From the NCBI RefSeq assembly GCF_008124625.1, contig NZ_VNHM01000004.1, positions 124,001-188,000 of the forward strand: a stretch of 64,000 nucleotides of DNA. The letters are read 5' to 3'. The position numbers and the translations under genes were made by a program. The notes beneath the pieces were generated by a model. The model did no database searches. It was given only the letters and a program-made list of their open reading frames with translations, and had not been told where the DNA came from. This document shows, piece after piece, positions 1 through 10,098 of this stretch. The stretch is from Desulfallas thermosapovorans DSM 6562. Its GTDB lineage: Bacteria > Bacillota > Desulfotomaculia > Desulfotomaculales > Desulfallaceae. Every line of letters begins with the position of its first letter. The first letter of the stretch is position 1.

Positions 1-2
1 TA

Positions 3-629
3 CCGCCCCTGGAGGGGATCGACAGCTGCGTATGCATGGGGGCCAGCATTGGCATGGCCCACGGCATTGACAAGGCGATTCCGGAGCTAAGGGGGCGCAC
101 CGTTGCCGTTATCGGCGATTCCACCTTCCTGCACTCGGGTATCACCGGACTTTTGAACGCGGTTTACAATAACAGTGACAGCACCGTAATTATATTGGAC
201 AACCGTACCACCGCCATGACGGGGCACCAGGACCACCCGGCCACCGGCCGCAACCTGATGGGCCACGAGGCCCCCGAAGTGGACATAACCATGCTGTGCC
301 GGTCCCTGGGGGTAAAAAGGGTGGAAGTGGTGGATCCCCTGGATATATCCCGGCTGCAGGAAGTAATTAAGGCTGAAACAGCTGCGCCCGGCCCGTCGGT
401 GATCATTGCCCGGCGCCCCTGCGCCCTGCTCAAGCGGGAAGTGAGGCCGGCCGTTACGGTGGATCAGGACAAGTGCACCGGGTGCAAAACCTGCCTGAGA
501 CTGAGCTGCCCGGCTATTTCGGTCATTGAAAATAAAGCTTTGGTGGATGCAGGGGCCTGCGTGGGCTGCAATTTATGCGTGCAGGTATGTAAAACCGGGG
601 CAATCCAAGGGGGTCAGGCTGATGCTTAA
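3..629 (+). CDS. iorA: indolepyruvate:ferredoxin oxidoreductase, alpha subunit (3' part)
   Basis: This is the C-terminal part of the large subunit that oxidatively decarboxylates arylpyruvates, made by transamination of aromatic amino acids, to aryl-acetyl-CoA and reduces ferredoxin. The 5' end lies outside the window, and the frame is open from base 3. Visible are the family CMGASIG segment near the window start, a TPP-enzyme-like region with GDSTF, and a C-terminal two-cluster ferredoxin domain with CTGCKTCLRLSCP and CVGCNLCVQVC. The stop overlaps the start of iorB, so the two subunits are translationally coupled. The identification is firm and only the coordinates are incomplete. Confidence 0.9.
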   Translation, partial: PPLEGIDSCVCMGASIGMAHGIDKAIPELRGRTVAVIGDSTFLHSGITGLLNAVYNNSDSTVIILDNRTTAMTGHQDHPATGRNLMGHEAPEVDITMLCRSLGVKRVEVVDPLDISRLQEVIKAETAAPGPSVIIARRPCALLKREVRPAVTVDQDKCTGCKTCLRLSCPAISVIENKALVDAGACVGCNLCVQVCKTGAIQGGQADA

Positions 630-1221
630 ACCGGTGGACGTTTTAATGGTAGGTGTGGGCGGTCAGGGTACCATTCTGGCCAGTAAAGTACTGGCCGCAG
701 CGGCCCGGGCCGCCGGTTATGATATCAAGGTTTCCGAAATCCACGGCATGGCCCAGCGGGGCGGCAGTGTGGTCACCCAGGTGCGCCTGGGGGAAAAGGT
801 ATACTCGCCCCTGATTTCCCAGGGGGAAGCCGACGTTATTCTGGCCTTTGAAGAACTGGAGGCGCTGCGCTGGCTTGCCTATCTCAAACCGGGCGGTACA
901 CTGATCATCAACAACCAGCAGATTTACCCGGTACCCGTGCTGGCCGGTGCCGCCCAGTACCCGGAAAATATCATCGACCAAATTAAAGCCCGGGGGATAA
1001 ATGTACAGGTGCTGGAAGCCACGAAACAAGCCATTGCATGCGGCAACGCCAAAGCGGCCAACGTGGTGTTGCTGGGCGCCCTGGCCCAAAAACTGCCCAT
1101 CGAAGAAGCCACCTGGCGCCAGGCCCTGGCGGCCACCGTACCACCCCGCTTCCTGGAGGTAAACAACGCCGCCTTCACCGCCGGCTTTACCGCCGCCACG
1201 GGCTCCGGTGCCGGGTGTTGA
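622..1221 (+). CDS. iorB: indolepyruvate:ferredoxin oxidoreductase, beta subunit
   Basis: This is the small (gamma-type) subunit of the arylpyruvate oxidoreductase, partner of the preceding gene. The protein of about 199 residues opens with a GVGGQGT motif, as in the pyruvate:ferredoxin oxidoreductase gamma family, followed by SEIHGMAQRGGSV, typical of IorB. The ATG at 622 lies inside the iorA stop region, with a G-rich Shine-Dalgarno just upstream. A longer frame from 526 is open but would overlap the iorA ferredoxin domain, so it is not used. The last codons and stop (1207-1222) lie inside one arm of the GGTGCCGGGTGTTGAA repeat found elsewhere in the window, so the extreme C-terminus may be repeat-derived. 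Confidence 0.9.
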   Translation: MLKPVDVLMVGVGGQGTILASKVLAAAARAAGYDIKVSEIHGMAQRGGSVVTQVRLGEKVYSPLISQGEADVILAFEELEALRWLAYLKPGGTLIINNQQIYPVPVLAGAAQYPENIIDQIKARGINVQVLEATKQAIACGNAKAANVVLLGALAQKLPIEEATWRQALAATVPPRFLEVNNAAFTAGFTAATGSGAGC

Positions 1222-1222
1222 A
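1207..1222 (+). repeat. Family 1 repeat, single arm, overlapping the iorB stop
   Basis: GGTGCCGGGTGTTGAA is identical to one arm of the dispersed intergenic palindrome seen at 8879, 13776 and 30324 (the last with GGTACC). No opposite arm follows. It covers the last codons and stop of iorB. Confidence 0.6.
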
Positions 1223-1270
1223 TGGCTGAGGGGTGACAGGAAATTTTCGGTATTTAAGTCTTTCTTTTGT

Positions 1271-1303
1271 GGAAGATGGCGTCATGTGCCATCTTCCTTT
1301 TTA
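1271..1303 (+). terminator. Rho-independent terminator of iorAB
   Basis: A perfect 10-bp stem, GGAAGATGGC with GCCATCTTCC, encloses a 7-nt loop and is followed by a T-rich tract. It lies 50 bases after the iorB stop. Confidence 0.85.
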
Positions 1304-1345
1304 TGGGGGCACGGCCAAGTGTTTATGCCCTGCGGTTAAATCGCT

Positions 1346-1376
1346 TTGCATATGCACTATGAATTTGGTGTATAAT
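1346..1376 (+). promoter_or_regulatory. Possible sigma-A promoter for argS
   Basis: TATAAT at 1371-1376 is preceded by TTGCAT at 1346-1351 with a long 19-bp spacer. It lies after the iorB terminator and about 130 bases before argS. The position is sensible but the spacing is poor. Confidence 0.3.
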
Positions 1377-1504
1377 TTTCGACGAAGGAGTTTTATCCAT
1401 AAAAGTATTTAGAAGGTTATTCCTGTGGCAGGTAACGTGATATACTGTAATTTAGTGTTGATTTGCGAGGAGAACGTCCTTAACAAGGAGGCTTGTTTAA
1501 CACA

Positions 1505-3199
1505 GTGAGTGAAGTAACCAGTGTAGTGGAAGAAATGCGCGCGGCGCTTGAGAAAGCCCTGGTGGAGGCTGTGGATAAAGCGGTGCAGGCGGGGGAATTA
1601 CCGCCGGTGGAATTGCCGGATTTTGTGGTGGAGGTCCCCCGGGAGCGGGAGCACGGGGATTTTGCCACCAACCTGGCCATGCTGCTGCCCAAACAAGCCC
1701 GCATGGCCCCGCGGAAAATTGCCGGGGTCCTGGTCCAGTACCTGCCCCGTACCACCCGCTGGCTGCAGCATATCGATGTAGCCGGCCCCGGTTTTATCAA
1801 CTTTACCCTGGACCCCCGGTGGGTGCTTCAGGCGGTGCCGCTGGCGGTAGAGCGTCAATCCGACTACGGGCGGGTGCAGCTGGGGGCTAATAAAAGGGTG
1901 CAGGTGGAATTTGTCAGTGCCAATCCCACCGGTCTTTTGCACATGGGTAATGCCCGGGGTGCCGCCCTGGGGGATGCCATAGCGGCCATACTGGATTTCG
2001 CGGGCTGGCAGGTGGCCCGTGAGTATTACATTAATGACGCCGGTAACCAAGTAGAAAATTTCGCCCTTTCCCTGGAAGCCCGCTATTTAGAGCTGCTGGG
2101 CCGGGAAGGGGAAGTGCCCGAAGGGGGTTATCACGGGCAGGACATCATCGACACGGTGCGCCGTTACATAGAGGAAAACGGGGACAAACTGCTGGATGTT
2201 GACCGCCGGGTCCGGCTGGATACCCTGGCCCGGTATGCCCTGGCCGAAAAAATAAGTGGTATTAAAAAGGCCCTGGCTGATTTCGGGGTGCACTATGATG
2301 TGTGGTTTTCGGAACAGTCGCTCCATGATACCGGCAAGGTGGACGGGGCTTTGCAGCGCCTGCGGGAGCGGGGCTTTTTGTATGAACAGGAGGGCGCTCT
2401 GTGGTTTAAAGCCAGCGCTTTTGGTTTGGAGAAGGATGAAGTGGTGGTGCGTAAAAACGGCATTCCCACCTATTATGCCGCTGATATAGCCTATCACATG
2501 GACAAGTTTGACCGGGGTTTTGACCGGGTGATCAATGTTTGGGGTGCTGATCACCACGGTCATGTGGCCCGGATGAAGGGTGCCATAAAAGCCTTGGGTT
2601 ACGACCCGGACGCCCTGGATGTGGTGTTGATGCAGCTGGTCAGGCTGTTTTCCGGCGGTGAAATTGTGCGCATGTCCAAGCGTACCGGTCAATTTGTCAC
2701 CCTGGAAGAATTGGTGGATGAAGTGGGCCTGGACGCCGCCCGTTACTTCTTTATCATGCGCAGCGCCGACAGCCACCTGGACTTCGACCTGGACCTGGCC
2801 CGCACCCAGTCCAACGATAACCCGGTTTATTACGTGCAGTATGCCCATGCCCGTATTTGCAGCATTTTCCGCCAGCTGGCCGAACAGGGCGGGCAGCCTC
2901 CCCGGGCCGGCGATGTAAACCTGGAACTGCTGCGGGAGGAAGCCGAGCTGGCCCTGGCCCGCCGCCTGGCGGACTTCCCCGAAGAGGTGGCCCTGGCGGC
3001 CCGCCAGCTGGCACCGCACCGCATTGCCCGTTATGTGCACGAAGTGGCCGGACTGCTGCACAGTTTTTATAACGTACACCGGGTCATCACCGGTGATGTG
3101 GAATTAACCAGTGCCCGGCTGCTGCTGATGGAGGCCACCAGGGTGGTGCTGCGCAACGCGCTGGCCCTGTTAGGGGTACGGGCTCCGGAGAAAATGTAA
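1505..3199 (+). CDS. argS: arginyl-tRNA synthetase
   Basis: Class I aminoacyl-tRNA synthetase charging tRNA-Arg in the cytoplasm. The N-terminal additional domain has the family pattern (LPDFVVEVPRERE...HGDFATN). The HIGH-type motif is HMGN, within SANPTGLLHMGNARGAALGD, and the KMSKS-type motif is RMSKRTG. The C-terminal DALR anticodon-binding region ends normally. Start choice is uncertain. AAGGAGG at 1485-1491 is only 1 nt before a TTG at 1493 and 13 nt before the GTG at 1505. I prefer GTG 1505, giving about 564 residues, within the family range. argS next to pyrG matches the Bacillus order. Confidence 0.95.
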   Translation: MSEVTSVVEEMRAALEKALVEAVDKAVQAGELPPVELPDFVVEVPREREHGDFATNLAMLLPKQARMAPRKIAGVLVQYLPRTTRWLQHIDVAGPGFINFTLDPRWVLQAVPLAVERQSDYGRVQLGANKRVQVEFVSANPTGLLHMGNARGAALGDAIAAILDFAGWQVAREYYINDAGNQVENFALSLEARYLELLGREGEVPEGGYHGQDIIDTVRRYIEENGDKLLDVDRRVRLDTLARYALAEKISGIKKALADFGVHYDVWFSEQSLHDTGKVDGALQRLRERGFLYEQEGALWFKASAFGLEKDEVVVRKNGIPTYYAADIAYHMDKFDRGFDRVINVWGADHHGHVARMKGAIKALGYDPDALDVVLMQLVRLFSGGEIVRMSKRTGQFVTLEELVDEVGLDAARYFFIMRSADSHLDFDLDLARTQSNDNPVYYVQYAHARICSIFRQLAEQGGQPPRAGDVNLELLREEAELALARRLADFPEEVALAARQLAPHRIARYVHEVAGLLHSFYNVHRVITGDVELTSARLLLMEATRVVLRNALALLGVRAPEKM

Positions 3200-3212
3200 C
3201 GGGGGGTTAAAT

Positions 3213-5074
<1,862 letters not shown>

Positions 5075-5312
5075 ATAACCGGGCGTGGATTTATAACCGG
5101 AAGTTGATGCTAATAGCCCCCGGCGTTGCCATACGGTGCCGGGATGCTGGTAGTGTTAATGCTTGAGAGACTAGGCTGTAAATTCTAATTTGATAGTATA
5201 AAAGTACTGCCGTATGCACACCTTTGTACTATATGGAATAAGTTTGATTTGCCGTATAATTAGTATAAACCGTATATGTTTCTATCAAGATCTTGTTCTA
5301 AAATTATGCTTT

Positions 5313-5364
5313 GGTGCCGGGTGCATATAAGGTTGAGAGATTTTAATCTTTACACCTTATATGC
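5313..5364 (+). repeat. Family 1 intergenic palindrome, variant
   Basis: It begins with the conserved GGTGCCGGGTG. The variable part forms the stem GCATATAAGGT with ACCTTATATGC around a 20-nt loop. The right-hand CACCCGGCACC end has been lost or altered. Confidence 0.6.
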
Positions 5365-5395
5365 ATGCCTTTCCCGGGCCCAAAACGTCATGAAA

Positions 5396-5465
5396 GCACC
5401 TGCGTGAGTACCGCAAAAGCCGGCTTACACAGAGATTACAAGTGGATCTCGCGCGGTCTTTTTTC
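5396..5465 (+). repeat. Family 2 structured repeat, copy 1
   Basis: It begins GCACCTGCGTGA and includes GCAAAAGCCGGC and a hairpin GAGAT-TACAAGTGG-ATCTC (5432-5450), ending with CGCGCGG and a T6 run. Related copies lie at 23276 (+) and 62706 (-). The hairpin stem is GGGAT/ATCCC in the third copy, so both strands of the stem changed together. Confidence 0.55.
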
Positions 5466-5478
5466 GCATAGTCTTTAT

Positions 5479-5510
5479 AAGCTTTGGTGAATTAGCCCAA
5501 AGCTTTTTTT
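5479..5510 (+). terminator. Rho-independent terminator
   Basis: AAGCTTTGG and CCAAAGCTT form a 9-bp stem with a 9-nt loop, followed by a run of T. The nearest upstream gene is pyrG, 400 bases away. Confidence 0.75.
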
Positions 5511-5719
5511 GCATTTACACCCACAGGTTTAATTTGCCACTCCTGTTGAAATCAGGTAAAGTAACAGCCAAACACAATTTACCCGCACATTGTTGGCCGG
5601 TAAGGGGAAAATTTTTATTTTGCAATTTGTTGGCAGTAAATCACCCGGCCATTCTCCACATACTATTGATCAGTATTACCTTTGAGGGTGCTGTATATAT
5701 CTGGGAAAGGTTGTGAATT

Positions 5720-6637
5720 ATGCTCAAACGTAAAATAATAGCCGGTCTGATTATCGGTATAGCTGTACTGTCCCTTATGGCCGCCGCCCTGTACCGGGGT
5801 GGTGGGGGAGATGGTTATCCCGGTAAGGGCCGTTCCGGCAACGTGGTGGGGGTTATTGATATTAACGGCACCATTGCCGGCGGCGCCGGATCCGGTGGCC
5901 TGTTCTCGGTGGTGGCCGGTTCCGGGTCCATCATGGAACAGTTGCGCCGGGCCGCCGGTGACCCTTCGGTTAAAGCGGTGGTGCTGCGTTTGAATACCCC
6001 CGGCGGCACTGCGGCGGCCTCCCAGGAAATCGCCCTGGAGGTGGACCGGTTGCGCCGGGCGGGCAAAAAAGTGGTGGCTTCCATGGGCGATGTGGCGGCT
6101 TCCGGTGGATACTGGATTGCCTGTCGCTGTGATAAAATAGTGGCCAATCCCGGCACCATGACCGGCAGCATCGGGGTGATTATGCAATCTCAGAATTTGC
6201 AGGGTCTTTATGAAAAGCTGGGTGTGGACCCCGTGGTTTTCAAGAGCGGCCCGCACAAGGACATGGGCTCGACTTCTAGAGGCGTTACCGAAGAGGAACA
6301 GCGCATTTTCCAGAGTATGGTGGATGATATGTACCGGCAATTTGTAAAAACCGTATCCGAGGGGCGGGGTCTGGAGGAGACCAGGGTGCGGGAAGTGGCC
6401 GACGGGCGGGTTTTCACGGGCAGCCAGGCCATGGAAAACGGCCTGGTGGATTACCTGGGCAACTATTATGATGCCATTGATATAGCGGCTGATTTGGCCG
6501 GTATCCAGGGAGAGCCCGAGGTACTGAACCTGTCGCCCGTATATCCCTGGTGGGGTATGCTCGGCGGCCTGGAATCAGGGCTGTTGTCCATTGACCGGTG
6601 GGCCTGGTTACTGCTTGATGTTCCGCCAATCCATTAA
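5720..6637 (+). CDS. sppA: signal peptide peptidase SppA (S49 family)
   Basis: Membrane-bound serine protease that degrades released signal peptides. The protein of 305 residues is the short, single-domain form usual in Gram-positive bacteria. An N-terminal transmembrane segment (about residues 8-26) is followed by the S49 core: VVLRLNTPGG (oxyanion region), the nucleophile Ser in MGDVAASGGYW, and the candidate catalytic Lys in FKSGPHKDMGS. ATG at 5720 follows GGAAAGG. It is monocistronic or leads the following Yip1-like gene, 116 bases downstream. Confidence 0.92.
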   Translation: MLKRKIIAGLIIGIAVLSLMAAALYRGGGGDGYPGKGRSGNVVGVIDINGTIAGGAGSGGLFSVVAGSGSIMEQLRRAAGDPSVKAVVLRLNTPGGTAAASQEIALEVDRLRRAGKKVVASMGDVAASGGYWIACRCDKIVANPGTMTGSIGVIMQSQNLQGLYEKLGVDPVVFKSGPHKDMGSTSRGVTEEEQRIFQSMVDDMYRQFVKTVSEGRGLEETRVREVADGRVFTGSQAMENGLVDYLGNYYDAIDIAADLAGIQGEPEVLNLSPVYPWWGMLGGLESGLLSIDRWAWLLLDVPPIH

Positions 6638-6753
6638 GCTTTAAGTAGCTGACCGCATCAAGTAATAAGCTTTTGGATGCGCAAAAGTGGAAAGGGTATA
6701 CCGGCTGTTTTAATACGAGCGCTTGGTTAAAAGTTGAGCAAGGGAGGCAACGA

Positions 6754-7575
6754 ATGGATAACCGGCAAACAAACCACGAGCATTTTCGGCCGGAGGATCA
6801 TTCCGCCGGCCACGTACCGGTGGATAACTTGGCTGTGCCCGGCGGTGAGCCTGTTCCCCGTAATAGTGGCGAAGAAAATGTATATACAGCGGAACAAAAG
6901 GATAATATCGTTAATAACCACCAGGATAAAAATAACATATTAGAAATTTTTTATGGCGTTCTTTTTGAACCGGCCCGTACTTTCGCCGGCTTTGCCCAAA
7001 ATCCTCCCATTGGGGCAATCGTAATCCTTTTTGTGGCCCTTAACCTGGCGGAGGCCTTGACCGCTATTTTTACCACCCCGGTATATCTTAACCGGGTGGA
7101 TCTCAGGGACCTGCCCTGGGGAAGCGCCGGAACTGCCCAAACCATTATGTCGTTTGCCGCCGTGGCCGGTTTTTTATTCAGTGTTATAAAATGGTTTTTT
7201 ATGGCCGGTTTATTGCACTTGCTGGCGGCACTATACGGCGGTACAGGCCGGGCGAAAAGTGTATGGGCGGTATATGGCGCGGCCGCTTTACCCGCCGTAT
7301 TTATGATACCGGTCCAAATAGCCGCCGGCCTTTTGGACACCGGGGGACTGTTTGGCTTCACCAGCGGGCTTGTGACCCTGGGACTGTATGTCTGGGGCGT
7401 TGTGCTGCTAATCACCGGGCTGCGGGAAGTACACGGTTTTAGCACGGGCAGGGCGGTACTCACTGTTTTTACCCCCGCTCTGGTGCTGTTATTGATGGTA
7501 TTGGTAACGTTGATCTTCATTGGTACCGTTGCCTCAACCATTATGGCTCCCTTTATGGCACCGCAAATTTTTTAA
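6754..7575 (+). CDS. Yip1-family integral membrane protein
   Basis: A protein of 273 residues. The first 70 or so are hydrophilic and rich in Asn, Asp and His; then come five probable transmembrane helices. The segment ILEIFYGVLFEPARTF followed by NPP at the first helix is characteristic of bacterial Yip1-domain (DUF1282-like) proteins. The role is unknown. Start ATG 6754 follows AGGGAGG at 6740-6746; the frame is open back to 6673 but without a ribosome site. The next gene is spo0F, 78 bases on. Confidence 0.75.
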   Translation: MDNRQTNHEHFRPEDHSAGHVPVDNLAVPGGEPVPRNSGEENVYTAEQKDNIVNNHQDKNNILEIFYGVLFEPARTFAGFAQNPPIGAIVILFVALNLAEALTAIFTTPVYLNRVDLRDLPWGSAGTAQTIMSFAAVAGFLFSVIKWFFMAGLLHLLAALYGGTGRAKSVWAVYGAAALPAVFMIPVQIAAGLLDTGGLFGFTSGLVTLGLYVWGVVLLITGLREVHGFSTGRAVLTVFTPALVLLLMVLVTLIFIGTVASTIMAPFMAPQIF

Positions 7576-7653
7576 CGATTCAACGATTTAATGCAGGTAT
7601 TTTTAAAATCTTAGAGAAAAATGATTTAAATGCTTGCCCGGGGAGGTTAGAAT

Positions 7654-8007
7654 ATGCCTGGTCCTAATTGCGATATACTTGTCATTGACGACCAAGCCGG
7701 TGTACGCTGGTTAATCCGTGAAGCACTAATTGATGAGGGGTATTCGGTAGATCAGGCCGCCAACGGTTATGAGGCCCTGGCAAAGCTGGGCGAAAATAAA
7801 TATCGCCTGATATTGTTGGATGTGAAAATGCCGGGGATGAACGGCCTGGAAACATTGCAGGCCATCAAAAAAGTGGACAGCCAGGTGCCGGTGGTAATGA
7901 TGACGGCTTATGGTGAGCTGGATATGGAGGAAACCGTCCAACAGATCACCAAACCTTTTGATTTGAACGAATTGCGTAAATTAGTGCGGGAAAACCTGCG
8001 AGCATAA
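7654..8007 (+). CDS. spo0F: Spo0F-like single-domain response regulator
   Basis: Intermediate phosphate carrier of the sporulation phosphorelay. The 117-residue receiver has the acidic pair in VIDDQAGVR, the phospho-acceptor Asp in LLDVKMPGMNG, the Thr in MMTAYGELDM and the Lys in KPFDLNELR. DDQ.G.R, TAYGELDM and KPFD are Spo0F signatures, and the neighbours fba and tal match the B. subtilis locus. Between DM and KPF there are 8 residues where B. subtilis Spo0F has 14, so the end of helix 4 and strand 5 appears shortened. ATG follows GGGGAGG. Its donor could be the PAS kinase at 18543-20606. Confidence 0.88.
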   Translation: MPGPNCDILVIDDQAGVRWLIREALIDEGYSVDQAANGYEALAKLGENKYRLILLDVKMPGMNGLETLQAIKKVDSQVPVVMMTAYGELDMEETVQQITKPFDLNELRKLVRENLRA

Positions 8008-8131
8008 GTTTAATATTATCTTGTTGTCGCTGCACACCCATGGTTGGTTGAAGAGGCAATAAAAAGGATTTGTTTATTAACATGTCGAATACCTCTTAAA
8101 ATGAGTAAACCTGTAGGGCAGGAGGATAGCC

Positions 8132-8815
8132 ATGATTATAGATACCGATACGCTACTAGCCATGCGGTGCCCTGAATGTGGAAAACTGGATTACCACAAT
8201 CTTTCCCGGTTCAGTTTTAGCGGCCGGAAAAGAGTTGAAATTTTTTGTTCATGCGGTTATGTGAAACTTGTCATAACCTCCAAAGACCGTAAAAGTTTTT
8301 GGCTTCAGGTGCCCTGCGTTGTTTGCGAGAGCAAGCACGTACATTCCTTTAGCTCAAAGATGCTTTGGTCCGAGCGGGTAAATTACCTGTTTTGTCATGA
8401 AACCGGTCTTGAATTGGGTTATATCGGTCCTTGTGACGAGGTTAAAGCCATGGCCGCTGCACAGCAGGAAACTATGGAGGCCCTGGCGGATGATTTTGAA
8501 GCCGAGGATGAATATTTCAACAACTCAGAAGTAATGTACGAGGTGCTTAATTGCCTGCATGATATTGCCGAGCAGGGGTCACTTTACTGCCAGTGTGGTA
8601 ACCGGGACGTTGAAGTGGATATATTCCCCGACCGCCTGGAACTGCACTGCAAGGACTGCGACAGTGTAAATATTATTTACGCCGAGACGGATGATGACCT
8701 GCGGGTGATCAGGGAAGTTGAAACCATTGAACTGGTCCGCAACGGCTTTGAATGCCTGGACAGTTTGTCCAACACCACCAAAACAGGTAAAAAACCCAAA
8801 CACCGGCGTAAATAA
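8132..8815 (+). CDS. conserved zinc-ribbon-like protein of unknown function
   Basis: A protein of 227 residues that I do not recognise as a named family. It has several paired cysteines: MRCPECGK near residue 13, FCSCGY near 40, PCVVCES near 62, LYCQCGN near 150 and LHCKDCDS near 172. This suggests two or three zinc ribbons around an acidic middle segment (ADDFEAEDEY). The C-terminus is basic (KKPKHRRK). A good Shine-Dalgarno (GCAGGAGGA) precedes ATG 8132. Its place between spo0F and fba suggests a lineage-specific gene; a regulatory or nucleic-acid-binding role is only a guess. Confidence 0.6.
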   Translation: MIIDTDTLLAMRCPECGKLDYHNLSRFSFSGRKRVEIFCSCGYVKLVITSKDRKSFWLQVPCVVCESKHVHSFSSKMLWSERVNYLFCHETGLELGYIGPCDEVKAMAAAQQETMEALADDFEAEDEYFNNSEVMYEVLNCLHDIAEQGSLYCQCGNRDVEVDIFPDRLELHCKDCDSVNIIYAETDDDLRVIREVETIELVRNGFECLDSLSNTTKTGKKPKHRRK

Positions 8816-8823
8816 AATAATAA

Positions 8824-8851
8824 ACACCCCCTGCGGGGTGTATAATACTTT
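8824..8851 (+). terminator. Possible terminator after the zinc-ribbon gene
   Basis: CACCCC-ctgc-GGGGTG hairpin with a weak AT-rich tail (TATAATACTTTT), 10 bases after the stop. The T-tract is interrupted. Confidence 0.4.
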
Positions 8852-8878
8852 TGGAGCTTATTTAAAAAATAAGCTTTC

Positions 8879-8937
8879 GGTGCCGGGTGTTAAGAGGTTG
8901 AAAGTCTAAGGCTTTCAACCTCTTAACACCCGGCACC
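8879..8937 (+). repeat. Family 1 intergenic palindrome, complete copy
   Basis: A perfect inverted repeat with 26-bp arms starting GGTGCCGGGTGTTAAGAGG and a 7-nt loop (8905-8911), with no long T-tract. It is the cleanest copy of the family. Confidence 0.85.
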
Positions 8938-9130
8938 TGTCGAGGTGTGGTTTACAGGTCACTATGCCCTTTTGCGCGAGGCCACCACAAGAAGAAGATC
9001 ACCGAAGGTTTGCTTTACGGGAAGATAAGTTAATGTTGCATAACTGAGGTTTTTGTTGGAAAATTATCTTACGGATAGCTATAAAATTCAGGTAAAATAA
9101 CGTATATATATTTGACGAGGAGGATTATAT
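8938..9130 (+). other. Remainder of the spo0F-fba intergenic region
   Basis: With the preceding sites this makes a 315-base gap. A possible hairpin, GTGGT (8947) with ACCAC near 8992, and an AT-rich stretch before the fba ribosome site are visible. I see no gene. Confidence 0.4.
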
Positions 9131-9985
9131 ATGAGTTTGGTTCCGGTAAGTACATTGCTGCGGGAAGCCCGGGCGGGCGGTTATGCGGTGGGTGCTTTCA
9201 ACTGCAATAACATGGAGATTGTACAGGCCATTGCCGCCGCCGCCGAAGCTGAAAGGGCACCGGTGATCATGCAGGCCAGCCAGGGGGCGATTAAATATGC
9301 CGGCATAGAATATATTACCGCCATGGTGGGTGTAGCCGCATCCATGGTGAGCGTGCCTGTGGCGCTGCACCTGGACCACGGCACCAGTTTTGAGCAGGTG
9401 ATGCAGTGTATCCGTTCCGGGTTTTCATCCGTTATGATCGACGGCTCAAAACATGCCCTTGAGGAAAATATCGCCCTTACCAAACAGGTTGTGGCCGCCG
9501 CCAGGCCGGTGGGGGTATCGGTTGAGGCCGAACTGGGTAAAATCGGTGGTACGGAGGATGACATTCATGTCAGTGAGGCCGACGCTTTCTTTACCGATCC
9601 CGAGGAAGCACGGGTTTTTGTAGAGGAAACCGGGGTGGACGCGCTGGCCGTAGCCATCGGTACGGCCCACGGCCGTTACAAGGGCGAACCGAAGCTGGAT
9701 TTTGCCCGGCTGGAAAAGATACACTCACTGGTGAACATCCCCATTGTGCTGCACGGCTCTTCAGGAGTACCCGAGGAGGCTATCCGGGAGGCTATCCGGT
9801 TGGGGGTTTGTAAAGTAAACATAGATACCAATATCCGCGAAGCATTTGTGGATCGCTGCCGTAAAGTGCTGGCCGATTACCCCGATGAAATAGACCCGCG
9901 TAAAATACTGGGCCCGGCCCGGGAGGCGGCGGTGGAACTGATTAGAGAAAAAATCAGTATTTTCGGCAGTTCCGGCAAAGCTTAG
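9131..9985 (+). CDS. fba: class II fructose-bisphosphate aldolase
   Basis: Zinc-dependent aldolase interconverting fructose-1,6-bisphosphate with dihydroxyacetone phosphate and glyceraldehyde-3-phosphate in glycolysis and gluconeogenesis. The protein of 284 residues has the family features: LHLDHGTS with the catalytic Asp and a zinc His, VEAELGKIGGTEDD, IGTAHGRYKG with the second zinc His, and VLHGSSGVP. ATG 9131 follows GACGAGGAGGA. Its position after spo0F and before transaldolase is the same as in B. subtilis. Confidence 0.95.
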   Translation: MSLVPVSTLLREARAGGYAVGAFNCNNMEIVQAIAAAAEAERAPVIMQASQGAIKYAGIEYITAMVGVAASMVSVPVALHLDHGTSFEQVMQCIRSGFSSVMIDGSKHALEENIALTKQVVAAARPVGVSVEAELGKIGGTEDDIHVSEADAFFTDPEEARVFVEETGVDALAVAIGTAHGRYKGEPKLDFARLEKIHSLVNIPIVLHGSSGVPEEAIREAIRLGVCKVNIDTNIREAFVDRCRKVLADYPDEIDPRKILGPAREAAVELIREKISIFGSSGKA

Positions 9986-10098
9986 TACATGTTTTTTTTC
10001 CATTGACACCGCACCGGGCGTACTTTTCAATGCCGGTGCAGCGGCAATGACACCAGGCGCTTTAAGACGCGCGATAACCATTTTGGAGGTGTCCGGTT

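Larger units (their letters stand above)
5075..5719 (+). other. Intergenic region between pyrG and sppA
   Basis: No protein gene is supported in these 645 bases. They contain a GC-rich hairpin (CCCGGC...GCCGGG, about 5117-5141) without a T-tract, an AT-rich stretch with several TATAAT-like strings (5195-5280), a Family 1 palindrome, a Family 2 element and a strong terminator at 5479. Because the terminator lies about 400 bases after the pyrG stop, a non-coding transcript from this region is possible. Confidence 0.5.

Noticed and set aside
5534-5716. 60-codon frame before sppA
   Set aside because: No Shine-Dalgarno or recognisable features, and it ends at the sppA ribosome site.
7590-7625. 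Sigma-H promoter before spo0F
   Set aside because: AGGTATT is present but the spacing and the -10 (GAAAAAT) fit the consensus poorly.
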